From: Phycisphaerales bacterium
Lineage (GTDB): Bacteria; Planctomycetota; Phycisphaerae; Phycisphaerales; SM1A02
Direction of reading: 5' to 3'
NCBI GenBank assembly: GCA_022447205.1
Contig: JAKVBQ010000014.1
Span: 14,555-76,377, forward strand
DNA: 61,823 nucleotides
Shown: positions 24,352 through 32,856 of the stretch, in pieces
How the letters are laid out: every line of letters begins with the position of its first letter
How positions within the stretch are numbered: the stretch's first letter is position 1
Notes under the pieces: model-generated
What the model was told of the DNA's origin: nothing
What the model saw: only the letters and a program-made list of their open reading frames with translations
Database searches by the model: none
Program-made: the position numbers and the translations under genes

Positions 24352-25215
24352 TCACTCTCCGGGAATCGTCGAGATCACGCCCTCGAAGGGACTGCTCGCG
24401 CTGGCGTAGCGCCGCATCGGGATGCGGCCGCTGCGCGCGCCGTGGTAGCCGGACTCGAGCGCGAGGCGCATCGCATGGGCCATCCGCACCGGGTCCTTCG
24501 CATGCGCGATCCCGGTGTTCAGGAGCACCCCGTCCGCACCGAGTTCCATCGCCATCGTGACGTCGCTCGGGGTGCCGACCCCGGCATCGACGATGACTGG
24601 ATAGTTCGGATCACCTCCCTGAGCGGGGTCCTTCAGGAGTTCCAGCAGGAGTGCGATCGCGTGCGGATTGTTGATCCCGCGACCGGAGCCGATCGGGCTG
24701 CCCGCGGGCATCACGCTCGCCGCGCCCGCATCACGCAGCGCGACCGCGAGGCGCGGATCGTCGGAGGCGTAGCAGAGGACATGGAATCCGTCGGCGACCA
24801 GTTCCCGGCATGCTTCGAGGGTGCCGACCGGATCCGGCAGGAGGGTCGTCTTGTCACCGAGGACCTCGAGCTTCACCCAGTCGCGCCCGGGATTGCCGAG
24901 CTGGTCGAGGAGTTCGCGACCGAGTCGAGAGACCCGAACCGCGTCCTCCGCGGTGAAGCAGCCGGCGGTGTTCGGGAGGATCGTGATCCGATCGGTGTCG
25001 AGGAAGTCCAGGAGCGAGCGTCCTTCGGCGTCGACGAGTCGCTCCCGCCTGACCGCCACCGTCACGCAGTCCGCGCCACTGGCGTCGATCGCCCGCTGCA
25101 TCACTTCGTGGTCCTGGTACTTGCCGGTCCCGACCACCAGCCTGCTCTGCAGGTGCCGCCCGGCGATCGCGAGCGGGGTGATGTCGGTCGTTTCGATGGT
25201 GTTCGCCTCGCTCAT
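24352..25215 (-). CDS. thiG: Thiazole synthase
   Basis: 287 aa. It builds the thiazole phosphate of thiamine from deoxyxylulose 5-phosphate, dehydroglycine and ThiS thiocarboxylate. The (beta/alpha)8 barrel is recognisable: [47 protein letters not shown] with the Schiff-base Lys, [29 protein letters not shown] and [15 protein letters not shown]. About 30 residues longer than typical (~255), mainly at the termini. thiS lies 18 nt upstream. The dehydroglycine-forming enzyme (ThiO or ThiH) is not in the window. Confidence 0.96.
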   Translation of the reverse strand: MSEANTIETTDITPLAIAGRHLQSRLVVGTGKYQDHEVMQRAIDASGADCVTVAVRRERLVDAEGRSLLDFLDTDRITILPNTAGCFTAEDAVRVSRLGRELLDQLGNPGRDWVKLEVLGDKTTLLPDPVGTLEACRELVADGFHVLCYASDDPRLAVALRDAGAASVMPAGSPIGSGRGINNPHAIALLLELLKDPAQGGDPNYPVIVDAGVGTPSDVTMAMELGADGVLLNTGIAHAKDPVRMAHAMRLALESGYHGARSGRIPMRRYASASSPFEGVISTIPGE

Positions 25216-25233
25216 GGCGCAGGCTCCTCTCGT

Positions 25234-25434
25234 TCAGCCGCCACCGACGAGCGTGACGATCTCGATCTCGTCCCCCTCGTCGAGGGAGGTTCGTGCATGT
25301 TCGGCCCTGGGGACCACCGCCCGGTTCACTTCGACCGCGCATGGTGCGCCACCGGATGCCAGCGACGCCACGAGATCGGCGACCGTGGAGTCCGCCTCGA
25401 TGGTGTGGGATTCGCCGTTCACGATGACCTGCAT
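25234..25434 (-). CDS. thiS: Sulfur carrier protein ThiS
   Basis: 66 aa, beta-grasp fold. It begins MQVIVNGESHTIEADSTVAD and ends VTLVGGG, with the terminal Gly-Gly that is adenylated and converted to a thiocarboxylate for thiazole formation. AVEVNRAVVPR is the usual central motif. It forms a two-gene thiS-thiG unit. Confidence 0.95.
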   Translation of the reverse strand: MQVIVNGESHTIEADSTVADLVASLASGGAPCAVEVNRAVVPRAEHARTSLDEGDEIEIVTLVGGG

Positions 25435-25505
25435 CCCCGTATTCTAGGGACCTGACGTTGATGAGCCAGTTCCAGCGCGTATCCTTGTGATCCATGGTGG
25501 AGAAC

Positions 25506-26291
25506 ATGAAGACAACACCCCGCCGAACCCCCGCCGCGCTCCTCCTGCTGGGTGGGATCCTGTTCGCTGGAGGATGCTCGGATCCGACCTACGACACCTC
25601 CACCCCGCAGGCCGCGATCGACTCGATGCAGGCGATGCTCGAGGACGAGCGTCCGGACCTCCTGCCGGATCTCCTGTACGTGGAGCCGCGGCCGATCACC
25701 TTCGATGACGGCGTCACCGAGGCCAGTGCGATCGAGGACGTCCGGGCCAAGCTCTCCGACATGCTCGCCCAGCTCTGGCGGGTCGCCCGCAGGTTGCAGT
25801 CGGAGTTCCCCGACGAGGTCGTCGAGGAGGGCGAGCGCACCATGGTGAGCTTCACCGACGACGCGTTCGGCGACTGGTTCGGCGCGGTGCTCGCGGATCC
25901 CTTCGCGGTCCTCCAGGAACAACGCGACCGCATCGTGGTCGAGGACATGTACGACGGGACCGCCGCGGTCCTGATCGACGACGATCCCGCCTTCGGCGGT
26001 TTCGTGTCGATGATCGAGACCCCCGACGGCTGGCGGATCTCCCTGCCCGTCCAGTACGCGCAGAGCAGCGAGTTCTGGCCGCAGACCCGGTATGAATGGT
26101 CGGTGATCGCCTCGATGCTGCTCGGCATCGAGAACTCGCTCTCCGATTTCGAGAGCGAACTGAATCGAGGCGGCTTCCGGAGTCTCGCCCATGCCAGCGA
26201 ACGTGCCGGGCGACTGCTCGGCGAGTCGGTCATCGTCCAGTCGGTGATCTACGGCATGATGAAGCGTGGCGACGAAGAAGACACGGGATGA
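25506..26291 (+). CDS. Lipoprotein of unknown function
   Basis: 261 aa. Signal peptide with lipobox: the hydrophobic run LLLLGGILFAGGC puts the lipidated Cys at residue 24. The remainder is acidic and mostly helical, with no motif I recognise: AAIDSMQAMLEDERPDLLPDLL, a coiled stretch around LWRVARRLQSEF, and a C-terminal half rich in Glu/Arg helices. An ATG four codons upstream is an alternative start. The next gene, a phosphatase/cytochrome-like fusion, begins inside its stop codon (ATGA), so the two are probably translated together and may act together in the periplasm. Confidence 0.75.
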   Translation: MKTTPRRTPAALLLLGGILFAGGCSDPTYDTSTPQAAIDSMQAMLEDERPDLLPDLLYVEPRPITFDDGVTEASAIEDVRAKLSDMLAQLWRVARRLQSEFPDEVVEEGERTMVSFTDDAFGDWFGAVLADPFAVLQEQRDRIVVEDMYDGTAAVLIDDDPAFGGFVSMIETPDGWRISLPVQYAQSSEFWPQTRYEWSVIASMLLGIENSLSDFESELNRGGFRSLAHASERAGRLLGESVIVQSVIYGMMKRGDEEDTG

Positions 26292-27148
26292 TCCGTCTTG
26301 CCTGCCTGATCCTGGTCTTCATGTCGACCGCCGATGTTCCGGACGGGGTGGAACTGAAACCGGTTCCCGTGCCCGGGATCGAGCGGGTCATGCGCGTGGA
26401 TGACAGTTTGCTGGTGGGGTCGGCACCGGATCCGAACGCCTACCGTGCACTTCGGGAACTCGGGGTCCGGGTCGTCCTGAGCGTCGACGGCATGCCACCC
26501 GATCTCGAAATCATCCGATCTCTGGGCCTTCGGTCCGTCCATCTCCCTATCGAGGACGGCGGCATCGAGCCGGAGCGTATCCGCTCCCTGGTCCGCCTCC
26601 TGGGTGAACGACCCGGCTTGATCTACGTCCATTGTCACCATGGTCGCCACCGCGCTCCCGCGGTCGCCGCGATCCTCTGGATGCTTCGGACCGGAGCAGC
26701 TCCCGAATCGGCGCGGCGGATCCTCGAGCAGGCGGGCACCTCGCCCACCTACCCGGGGCTCTGGGACGCGGTGCGGACGCATGTCGCTCCCGTCGGGACG
26801 TGTGCGGACGCGCCCCTGCCCGCCCGGGTCGAGGTGGCTGGTGTCGCGGCCTCGATGGTCGCGATCGACCGACTGCGGGACCGGCTCGATGACTGGGCTG
26901 AACGAAGCGCCGGGGCCTCCGGCGCGGAAGCGGTCCTCCTCCTCGAACACCTCCGGGAGATGAAGCGGCTCGATCCCGGGGGGCATGCGGAGCAGGCCGG
27001 ATGGGCCGTCGATCTCCGGGCATCGATCACTGCTGCGGAAGCGCTTGCCGCGGCGACGGGGACTGGTGGATCGCCCCAGCCTCGTCAGGAACTCCTGGAC
27101 CGACTGGATGCTTCCTGCATCGGGTGCCATGCCCGCCATCGGGACTGA
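26288..27148 (+). CDS. CX5R (dual-specificity-like) phosphatase fused to a cytochrome-c'-like CxxCH domain
   Basis: 286 aa. The start ATG overlaps the lipoprotein stop. A short hydrophobic N-terminus (LACLILVFMSTA) suggests export. Residues 30-165 resemble a small cysteine phosphatase of the DSP/PTP fold: GSAPDPNAYRALRELGVRVV, a VSVDGMPPD loop, VHLPIEDGG, and the P-loop VHCHHGRHRAP with Cys116 and Arg122 (CX5R). Residues 180-286 are a run of amphipathic helices ending in CIGCH (277-281), a covalent heme-attachment motif placed at the C-terminus as in four-helix cytochromes c'. Such a fusion is unfamiliar to me. A thiol phosphatase plus heme suggests redox control or a changed chemistry (inference). 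Confidence 0.72.
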   Translation: MIRLACLILVFMSTADVPDGVELKPVPVPGIERVMRVDDSLLVGSAPDPNAYRALRELGVRVVLSVDGMPPDLEIIRSLGLRSVHLPIEDGGIEPERIRSLVRLLGERPGLIYVHCHHGRHRAPAVAAILWMLRTGAAPESARRILEQAGTSPTYPGLWDAVRTHVAPVGTCADAPLPARVEVAGVAASMVAIDRLRDRLDDWAERSAGASGAEAVLLLEHLREMKRLDPGGHAEQAGWAVDLRASITAAEALAAATGTGGSPQPRQELLDRLDASCIGCHARHRD

Positions 27149-27278
27149 GCCCGGTTCGACCCGGTTGAAAATTGTTTCCCGGATTCGCCGCACCGCATCG
27201 CCGATGGGGCGTACGGAAGGATGTCGCCTCCCCTTGCTTCCGGGGAAGGGGGCGCGGCGGAAAGTGGAGGATTCAATC

Positions 27279-27722
27279 ATGTTGCAAGTCACTCGAAACC
27301 AGCCTGCCCTTGCCCCGATGAGGGCCATGTTCAACAACCTTGCCGACGGTCTTGCGGGACCGTCCGCGACCCGAAGCCTGCCCCTGGACATCCTCGAGCG
27401 GGATGATCACTACGCGATCGTGGCTTCCGTACCGGGACTCACCCGTGACCAGGTCAGCGTCGAACTCGAGAAGGGGGTCCTTTCGATCTCCGCCAACGCG
27501 GTGACCGACGTGAAGGACGATGCAGGCGAGGCATGCGGCACCGACGGCGACTGCTGCTGCCGCATTCGACAGGAACGATTCACCGGTGCCAGCAATCGAC
27601 GGGTTCGGCTCCCGGTCGACATCGACGAGCAGTCCGTGGAGGCCTGCCTCGAGAACGGCCTGCTGACCGTCACCCTCCCCAAGCCGGAGGCAAGCGGACC
27701 CATGAGGATCGCGATCACCTGA
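27279..27722 (+). CDS. Hsp20/alpha-crystallin small heat-shock protein with Cys-rich insert
   Basis: 147 aa. The start ATG has GGAGG 8 nt upstream. The alpha-crystallin domain runs from about residue 33 (SLPLDILERDDHYAIVASVPGL) to 135 (ENGLLTVTLPKP, the usual GVLTV-like strand). Between strands lies an insert with four cysteines (C86 and C92-C94: GEACGTDGDCCC), and a fifth Cys is at 123. Cysteines are rare in Hsp20s, so the insert could bind metal or sense redox state (inference). The C-terminal RIAIT replaces the usual IxI motif. A bidirectional terminator follows. Confidence 0.9.
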   Translation: MLQVTRNQPALAPMRAMFNNLADGLAGPSATRSLPLDILERDDHYAIVASVPGLTRDQVSVELEKGVLSISANAVTDVKDDAGEACGTDGDCCCRIRQERFTGASNRRVRLPVDIDEQSVEACLENGLLTVTLPKPEASGPMRIAIT

Positions 27723-27760
27723 CGGTGGTCGCAGGGCGGAGTGTGGAACAGGGAAAACGA

Positions 27761-27792
27761 ACCGCGTGCCGGAAGGCACGCGGTCTTTTTCT
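27761..27792. terminator. Bidirectional Rho-independent terminator between hsp20 and usp
   Basis: ACCGCGTGCC (27761-27770) pairs with GGCACGCGGT (27775-27784) around a GGAA tetraloop, followed by CTTTTTCT on the plus strand. The left flank GAAAACGA gives TCGTTTTC on the minus strand. It can therefore end both the hsp20 (+) and universal stress protein (-) transcripts. Confidence 0.92.
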
Positions 27793-27810
27793 TGTCGGCA
27801 TCGGTTTCGC

Positions 27811-28635
27811 TCAGTGGAGCATGAACAGGGCGATGCCGGTGTTCTCGACCAGTTCACGGGCGGTGTCGCCGATCACCATGCGACTGAGCCAGTTGCGTCC
27901 GGTCGACCCGGCGACGATCAGGTCCGCACCCCAGGCCTCTCCTTCGGCAAGGAGCGCCGTGCCGGGATCCCCTTCGATGCGCACCCGTTCGACGGCGGTC
28001 ACGCCATGGGCGCGGATGTAGTCCTCCGCCTGTTCGAGATCCTGGTCGGAGCATTCGTCACCGCAGGTCACGATCCGGACCGCGACTTCCGGAGTGGCGT
28101 GGTTCATCGTCCAGTGCTTGAGTGCCTTGGCACTCTCCGCCGAACCGTTGAATGCGACGAGCACCCGCTTCATGTGGGTGACCTTGGAGTCGACCGCGAT
28201 CAACGGGCGCACGCCATGGTTGATCAGTCGGACCACCACTTCCGGGTCGTGTTCCACCGCACCGTAGTTGAAGATCTCCCGGACCCCGATCACTCCGACG
28301 TCCTGGAAGCGCCAGGCTTCCCGCAGCACCTCGACGCTGTCGCCTTCGAGGACCTCCACGGTGTGGGTGATCCCACGTGCCTGACAGGCCTCCTCGAAAC
28401 GATGCGTCGCCTCGAGTGCCCCGGTGCGAGCGATGCCCAGACGCTGTTCCCGTGCGTCCTGGCTCGCGCCACCACCTCCCACCGGGACGGCTTCCCCGGG
28501 ATCGACCAGGGATTCATCGACCACCGCGCATCCGGTGAGGGTCGCGCCGTGGCGCTCCGCGAGGTCGAGCGAGGTCTGGACGACGGAGTCCATGAACCGA
28601 CTGCCACCGAGAACGACGAGGATGCGCTTGATCAT
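27811..28635 (-). CDS. Tandem UspA-domain universal stress protein
   Basis: 274 aa with two Usp domains in tandem. The first starts IKRILVVLGGSRFMDSVVQT. The second starts MKRVLVAFNGSAESAKALKH and carries the ATP-binding loop GSTGRNWLSRMVIGDTA, which fits G-x2-G-x9-G-x-(S/T). The first domain lacks that loop. Such proteins bind ATP and modulate survival under stress. The start MIKRILVV is preferred over a GTG five codons earlier. It shares a terminator with hsp20 and lies 39 nt downstream of the antiporter gene, perhaps one transcript. Confidence 0.92.
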   Translation of the reverse strand: MIKRILVVLGGSRFMDSVVQTSLDLAERHGATLTGCAVVDESLVDPGEAVPVGGGGASQDAREQRLGIARTGALEATHRFEEACQARGITHTVEVLEGDSVEVLREAWRFQDVGVIGVREIFNYGAVEHDPEVVVRLINHGVRPLIAVDSKVTHMKRVLVAFNGSAESAKALKHWTMNHATPEVAVRIVTCGDECSDQDLEQAEDYIRAHGVTAVERVRIEGDPGTALLAEGEAWGADLIVAGSTGRNWLSRMVIGDTARELVENTGIALFMLH

Positions 28636-28674
28636 GAGTGGGTCCTTCACGCGGGGCGCGGATGGAATCGGGAA

Positions 28675-30282
28675 TCAATAGATGCTCTGGATGACGATGC
28701 CGACGATGACGAACAGCGGGATCAGGATCAGGCCGCTGTAGAACATGTAGCCGAAGAAGCTCGGCATCCTGACGCCTTCCTGCTCGGCGATCGCCTTGAC
28801 CATGAAGTTCGGGCCGTTGCCGATGTAGGTGTTCGCGCCCATGAAGACGGCACCGAGACTGATCGCGATCAGCAGTTTCGCGCTGATCTCCCCTCCGCCG
28901 GTGAGGGCGACCATCTCTACCCCCGCCTCCGGTGGCAGGGAGCTGGCGGTCTCGAAGAACACGAGATAGGTCGGTGCGTTGTCGAGGAAGCTCGAGAGGA
29001 TCCCGGTCGCCCAGAAGTACTGCCAGGTCTCGCTCAGGCCGAGTTCCGCGCCGTTCAGCTTGAGCACCTCGAGCGGGACCTGCATGGTGATGAAGATCCC
29101 CACGAAGATGACCGCGACCTCGATGATCGCGAAGTAGTCGAACCGGTTCGCCTCGCGCACGCCGCCCGGCGTGATCAGCAGGCTCAGGCCGGCGAGCCCG
29201 AGCATGATCAGCTCGCGCATGAAGAGGAAGGGGTGGACATCGGTCGTTCCGGGGATCGGCTTGCTCGGGTCCAGGAGGGCGACGCAGAAGACCACGCCCG
29301 CGAGGAGCACGAAGTTGACCAGTCCGGTCACCCGGAGCGGCTTGCGGATCGCCTCGTCCCTCGCGAGGTCCTTCACGTCCTCCTTCCGGTACACGATGGT
29401 GTCCCAGATGAAGTAGATCACGAGGAGCACGATCGACATCGCCAGCCACTCGAAGAAGAGGGTGAACGTCCAGAGGAAGGGGACGCCCTTCAGGTAGCCG
29501 AGGAAGAGCGGGGGGTCTCCGATCGGGAGCAGGGTGCCGCCGACGTTGCTCACCAGGAAGATGAAGAAGACCACGGTGTGCACCCGGTGCTTGCGTTCCG
29601 CGTTGGTCTGCAGCAGGGGCCTGATCAGGAGCATGCTCGCACCGGTGGTTCCGATGAAGCTCGCGATCGCGGTCCCGATCAGGATGAAGGTGGTGTTCGT
29701 GAGGGGGGTCGCCTTCAGGTCGCCGCTCACGTTGATGCCGCCGCTGATCACGTAGAGCGAGAAGAGCAGCATGATGAACGGGACGTATTCACCCGGTATC
29801 GCGTGCTCGATGGCGAGGATCGCGCTGGCCGGCCCGACGAACCACGCGTAGTAGGCGAGGGTCAGCATCGACAGGATCAACGCGATCAGCAGCTTGTGAC
29901 GATTCACGTGCCACCAGTGGTGGGTGGGACCGAGCAACGGGAGGATCGCGATCGAGAGGAGCATCAGGACGAAGGGCACCGTGCCGAGCTGCCACGCGGG
30001 TGGTGGCGCCTTCGCCTCGACCGTGGATGCGAGGGCATCCTCCTCGGATGCTTCCGGGGCCTGCTCGACATCGACCAAGGCCGCGGTCTCGTCGGCGGCG
30101 TCGTCGTGATCATGCTCCCCGTGGTGTCCGCCGGCGAAGAGGCCGATGATGGCGAGGATCGCGACGATGACGCACCCGACGGTGTTGATCGCGCGGACCC
30201 TTCCGCCCTGGCTGGTGGGCGTGGGGGTCGGATCGGTCGGGTCGGACCGAGGGGTGTCGTTCGGTTGTGCTGCGTCGGTCAT
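28675..30282 (-). CDS. NhaD/ArsB-like ion-transporter superfamily antiporter
   Basis: 535 aa with about 12-14 membrane helices. The N-terminal ~45 residues are hydrophilic (Pro/Thr/Asp). After the first helix comes a His/Asp-rich loop GGHHGEHDHDDAADE that could bind cations. The transporter domain contains SNVGGTLLPIGDPPLFLGYL and a second half with SSFLDNAPTYLVFFETA and GAVFMGANTYIGNGPNFMVK. These paired motifs are typical of the IT superfamily branch that includes NhaD Na+/H+ antiporters. The transported ion is inferred. The start ATG has AAGGG just upstream; earlier in-frame starts lack support. Confidence 0.88.
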   Translation of the reverse strand: MTDAAQPNDTPRSDPTDPTPTPTSQGGRVRAINTVGCVIVAILAIIGLFAGGHHGEHDHDDAADETAALVDVEQAPEASEEDALASTVEAKAPPPAWQLGTVPFVLMLLSIAILPLLGPTHHWWHVNRHKLLIALILSMLTLAYYAWFVGPASAILAIEHAIPGEYVPFIMLLFSLYVISGGINVSGDLKATPLTNTTFILIGTAIASFIGTTGASMLLIRPLLQTNAERKHRVHTVVFFIFLVSNVGGTLLPIGDPPLFLGYLKGVPFLWTFTLFFEWLAMSIVLLVIYFIWDTIVYRKEDVKDLARDEAIRKPLRVTGLVNFVLLAGVVFCVALLDPSKPIPGTTDVHPFLFMRELIMLGLAGLSLLITPGGVREANRFDYFAIIEVAVIFVGIFITMQVPLEVLKLNGAELGLSETWQYFWATGILSSFLDNAPTYLVFFETASSLPPEAGVEMVALTGGGEISAKLLIAISLGAVFMGANTYIGNGPNFMVKAIAEQEGVRMPSFFGYMFYSGLILIPLFVIVGIVIQSIY

Positions 30283-30400
30283 GTGCCCTTCCAGGGGAGG
30301 CGTTCTGGGACCGCCGGGGGTCCTGAAGTGTGGCACTCTACCCGTTCCGGTTTGAGACGGTGCGCCGGTTCGCCTACCGTTTGACTGATTGAGAGCCTTC

Positions 30401-32353
30401 ATGAACACCCTGATGCGCGTCATTCTTCTCGTGACCCTGACCGGTTTCGCCCGTTCGGCGGCCGCCCGACCCGCGGAGGATGCCCTCGGTGCGTTCACTT
30501 CGCAGACGAACGTCCTGCCCGGAACGACCCGAGCCTGCTTCCTCGAGGATCGGGATGTCGCACTCCTGCTGCGCCCCGGTCGTGACATCCGCATGATCTC
30601 GCTTTCCGATCCCGGCGACTCGGTCGTCGTTGCGGAAGGTGACTTCACCGCGATCACCGCACTCGAGGACGGCACCTGGCTGGCATTCGACGCGGAGTCC
30701 GGATCCATCGTGCAACGAGACCTGCCTTCGGGCTCGGTCTCGGGCAGCCTCGATCTCCGGCGGTCGGAACCGCTGAAGGAGGGTGTCGATCCATTCGTCG
30801 ATGTTGTCGCGCTCGAGCCGCACCCCGACGGCATCCTGGTCGTGGAACGCTCCGCGCACCGCGTTCGCGTGATCGGTTGGGACGGGACCGAACATCTGCG
30901 CCTTGGTGGGAAGGGGTCCGCCGAGGGTGCGTTCAGCTTTCCCGCCGATGCGGCCGTCGACGCCACCGGTGGCATCTGCGTCGTGGACCGGGACAACCAT
31001 CGCGTCCAGCGCTTCGCACCGGACGGCGCCTTCGTGCAGTCCTGGGGCGGGCGTGGCGCCTTCCCCGGCCTGCTCTCCGCGCCGAGCTCGATCGACATCG
31101 AAGGCGGACTGATCTACGTCGCCGAGGAGTTGAATCATCGGGTCTCCGTCTTCGAACCGACCGGTCGCTTCCTCTACCAGTGGGGCATGCACCCGCTCGT
31201 GCCCCGCAAGGGCGAGGGCGCGATCCACTATCCGATGTCGATCGACGTCGCCCCGGATGGCAGCGAGGCGCTCGTCGCGGAGCCGTTCGAGCGACGGGTC
31301 CAGCGCTTCTCGGTCTTCCCCGGCGGGGTCGAGGAGGCACGCAGCCAGCCGATGCCGAGCAAGCAATCGATCCTGAGCCACTTCGGTCCCTTCCTGGCCG
31401 CGGATGACGACCTGCTTGCGATGTGGGAACCGGAGAGCGGCGCGATCACCGTGTTCGACATGAGCGACGAGACCGGCATCAACATCACCGTGTTCTCCAA
31501 TCATGGTTCGGGCTGGGACGACATGGGACGACTCGGTGCGGTGCACATCGACGGTGCACCACAGGAATGCATCGTCTCCGACGTCGTGAACGATCGACTG
31601 ATGCGGTGGCGACTCAGGCGCGATCGTGACGGGGTCCGCAAGTACGACCCCTTCATGGCACGACTGGCGACGGCGGTCGACCTCGATCGCACCCGGCGGC
31701 GTCTCGAGACACTGGAACCGGATCGCGACTGGGCGGTGCCTCGGATCGAGGCGCTGGCCAGGGCCCGTTCCGAGGGTGCGCCGCTGCTCGCTGCGGACGT
31801 CGCCAACGGGGTGGTCATCGCGCTCGACGATCGACTCGATCCGATCGCGGTCGCGACCGACTGCACGGATCCCGTCGCGATGATCGGTGACACCGACCGG
31901 GTGCTGCTGGTCGAAGCCGATGGCGCGATCCTCGCGATCGAGGAGGCCGGCGTGAGGACGCTCCGCTCCGGGAGTGATGACCCGATCGCGGAACCGATCG
32001 GCGGTGCCACGCTGGTCAGGGATGCCACCGGTTCCGGGACGGTCTTCCTCAGCCTGCCCGAGTCTGATCGCATCGTCGGATTCGACATCGACGGGCCGGA
32101 GCCGGGAGAGCAGCCCGATGCCGAATGGGGTGGTGTCGGTGATGCCGACGGACGCTTTCATGCGCCTTCGGGGCTGGGCGTGATCCGCGGGAATCGGATC
32201 GTGGTCGTCGACCAGGGCAACCATCGTGCACAGATCTTCACGCCGGAGGGGGGGTGGTTGTCGACATTCAGTCTTTCAAGCGGGTACACGACGCCTCGAC
32301 GCAGGGCCGCCGAGGATCCCGAGACCGGCAGGGACCTGGACGACGATCAATGA
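30401..32353 (+). CDS. Secreted NHL-repeat beta-propeller protein
   Basis: 650 aa. Signal peptide (LMRVILLVTLTGFARSAAA), then a region rich in beta strands with recognisable NHL repeats: GAFSFPADAAVDATGGICVV, then DRDNHRVQRFAPDGAFVQSWG, IYVAEELNHRVSVFEPTGRF, and a last one near the C-terminus (IVVVDQGNHRAQIFTPEGGW). A six-bladed propeller for ligand or protein binding outside the cytoplasm is expected. The start ATG has GAGAG upstream. It is the first gene of a three-gene unit with 4-nt overlaps into a YtkA-like lipoprotein and a di-heme peroxidase. Confidence 0.88.
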   Translation: MNTLMRVILLVTLTGFARSAAARPAEDALGAFTSQTNVLPGTTRACFLEDRDVALLLRPGRDIRMISLSDPGDSVVVAEGDFTAITALEDGTWLAFDAESGSIVQRDLPSGSVSGSLDLRRSEPLKEGVDPFVDVVALEPHPDGILVVERSAHRVRVIGWDGTEHLRLGGKGSAEGAFSFPADAAVDATGGICVVDRDNHRVQRFAPDGAFVQSWGGRGAFPGLLSAPSSIDIEGGLIYVAEELNHRVSVFEPTGRFLYQWGMHPLVPRKGEGAIHYPMSIDVAPDGSEALVAEPFERRVQRFSVFPGGVEEARSQPMPSKQSILSHFGPFLAADDDLLAMWEPESGAITVFDMSDETGINITVFSNHGSGWDDMGRLGAVHIDGAPQECIVSDVVNDRLMRWRLRRDRDGVRKYDPFMARLATAVDLDRTRRRLETLEPDRDWAVPRIEALARARSEGAPLLAADVANGVVIALDDRLDPIAVATDCTDPVAMIGDTDRVLLVEADGAILAIEEAGVRTLRSGSDDPIAEPIGGATLVRDATGSGTVFLSLPESDRIVGFDIDGPEPGEQPDAEWGGVGDADGRFHAPSGLGVIRGNRIVVVDQGNHRAQIFTPEGGWLSTFSLSSGYTTPRRRAAEDPETGRDLDDDQ

Positions 32354-32856
32354 AGCGAAACCGCCACCATCTGCTCACCGCCTTCCTCGTGCCGGGCTTC
32401 ATGCTTCTCGACGGATGCGATCGCTCGCCCGATGCCGGTGCGCCTCGGGTCGCCGACGCCGAACTCGAGAAGGATCCGGTGGGGGGCGAGGAGCCGGAAG
32501 CACCGGCAGCCATCGAGTGGCGCGCCGCATCCAGCGCGGATGGCAGTCACTACGTTCGCTGGCGTCCCCTGGTCGAACCCATCCCGATGGCCGACCCCTT
32601 CGACGTCGAGGTGGAACTCTTCACCGACGACTCGATGGCCGAACGATTCGATTGCGAATCGATCATCGTCGATGCGGGCATGCCGCACCACGGACATGGC
32701 ATGAACGTCAGGCCGGAACTCGAACGTCGGGCGGACGGCAGCTGGATCGCTCGCGGGATGCTCATGCACATGCCCGGTCGCTGGCAGGTCTACGTCGACG
32801 TGGTCGAGGACGGCAGGCTCGAACGGACCCAGTGGTCGTTGTGGTTGTCAGGATGA
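32350..32856 (+). CDS. YtkA/FixH-like lipoprotein with His/Met-rich motif
   Basis: 168 aa. The ATG overlaps the NHL stop (ATGA). Signal peptide with lipobox ending LLDGC (Cys23), then an acidic linker. The C-terminal ~110 residues form an immunoglobulin-like YtkA/FixH domain: DPFDVEVELFTDD, a strongly metal-ligand-like DAGMPHHGHGMN, and MLMHMPGRWQVYVDVVEDG. The cluster of His and Met suggests copper or other metal binding in the periplasm (inference). Related domains occur in copper handling and cytochrome oxidase assembly. It overlaps the next gene by 4 nt. Confidence 0.82.
   Translation: MKRNRHHLLTAFLVPGFMLLDGCDRSPDAGAPRVADAELEKDPVGGEEPEAPAAIEWRAASSADGSHYVRWRPLVEPIPMADPFDVEVELFTDDSMAERFDCESIIVDAGMPHHGHGMNVRPELERRADGSWIARGMLMHMPGRWQVYVDVVEDGRLERTQWSLWLSG

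Noticed and set aside
26096-26287. Upstream extension of the phosphatase/cytochrome-like gene
   Set aside because: The extension runs out of frame through the lipoprotein gene, is Arg-rich, and would remove the N-terminal export signal.
27766-30384. 872-codon plus-strand open frame over the usp and antiporter genes
   Set aside because: The product is a low-complexity Asp/Glu/His/Arg string, and both genes it overlaps on the minus strand have clear family motifs.
32226-32852. In-frame extension upstream of the di-heme peroxidase
   Set aside because: Arg-rich non-coding-like sequence overlapping the YtkA-like gene. The ATGA junction and signal peptide give a better start.
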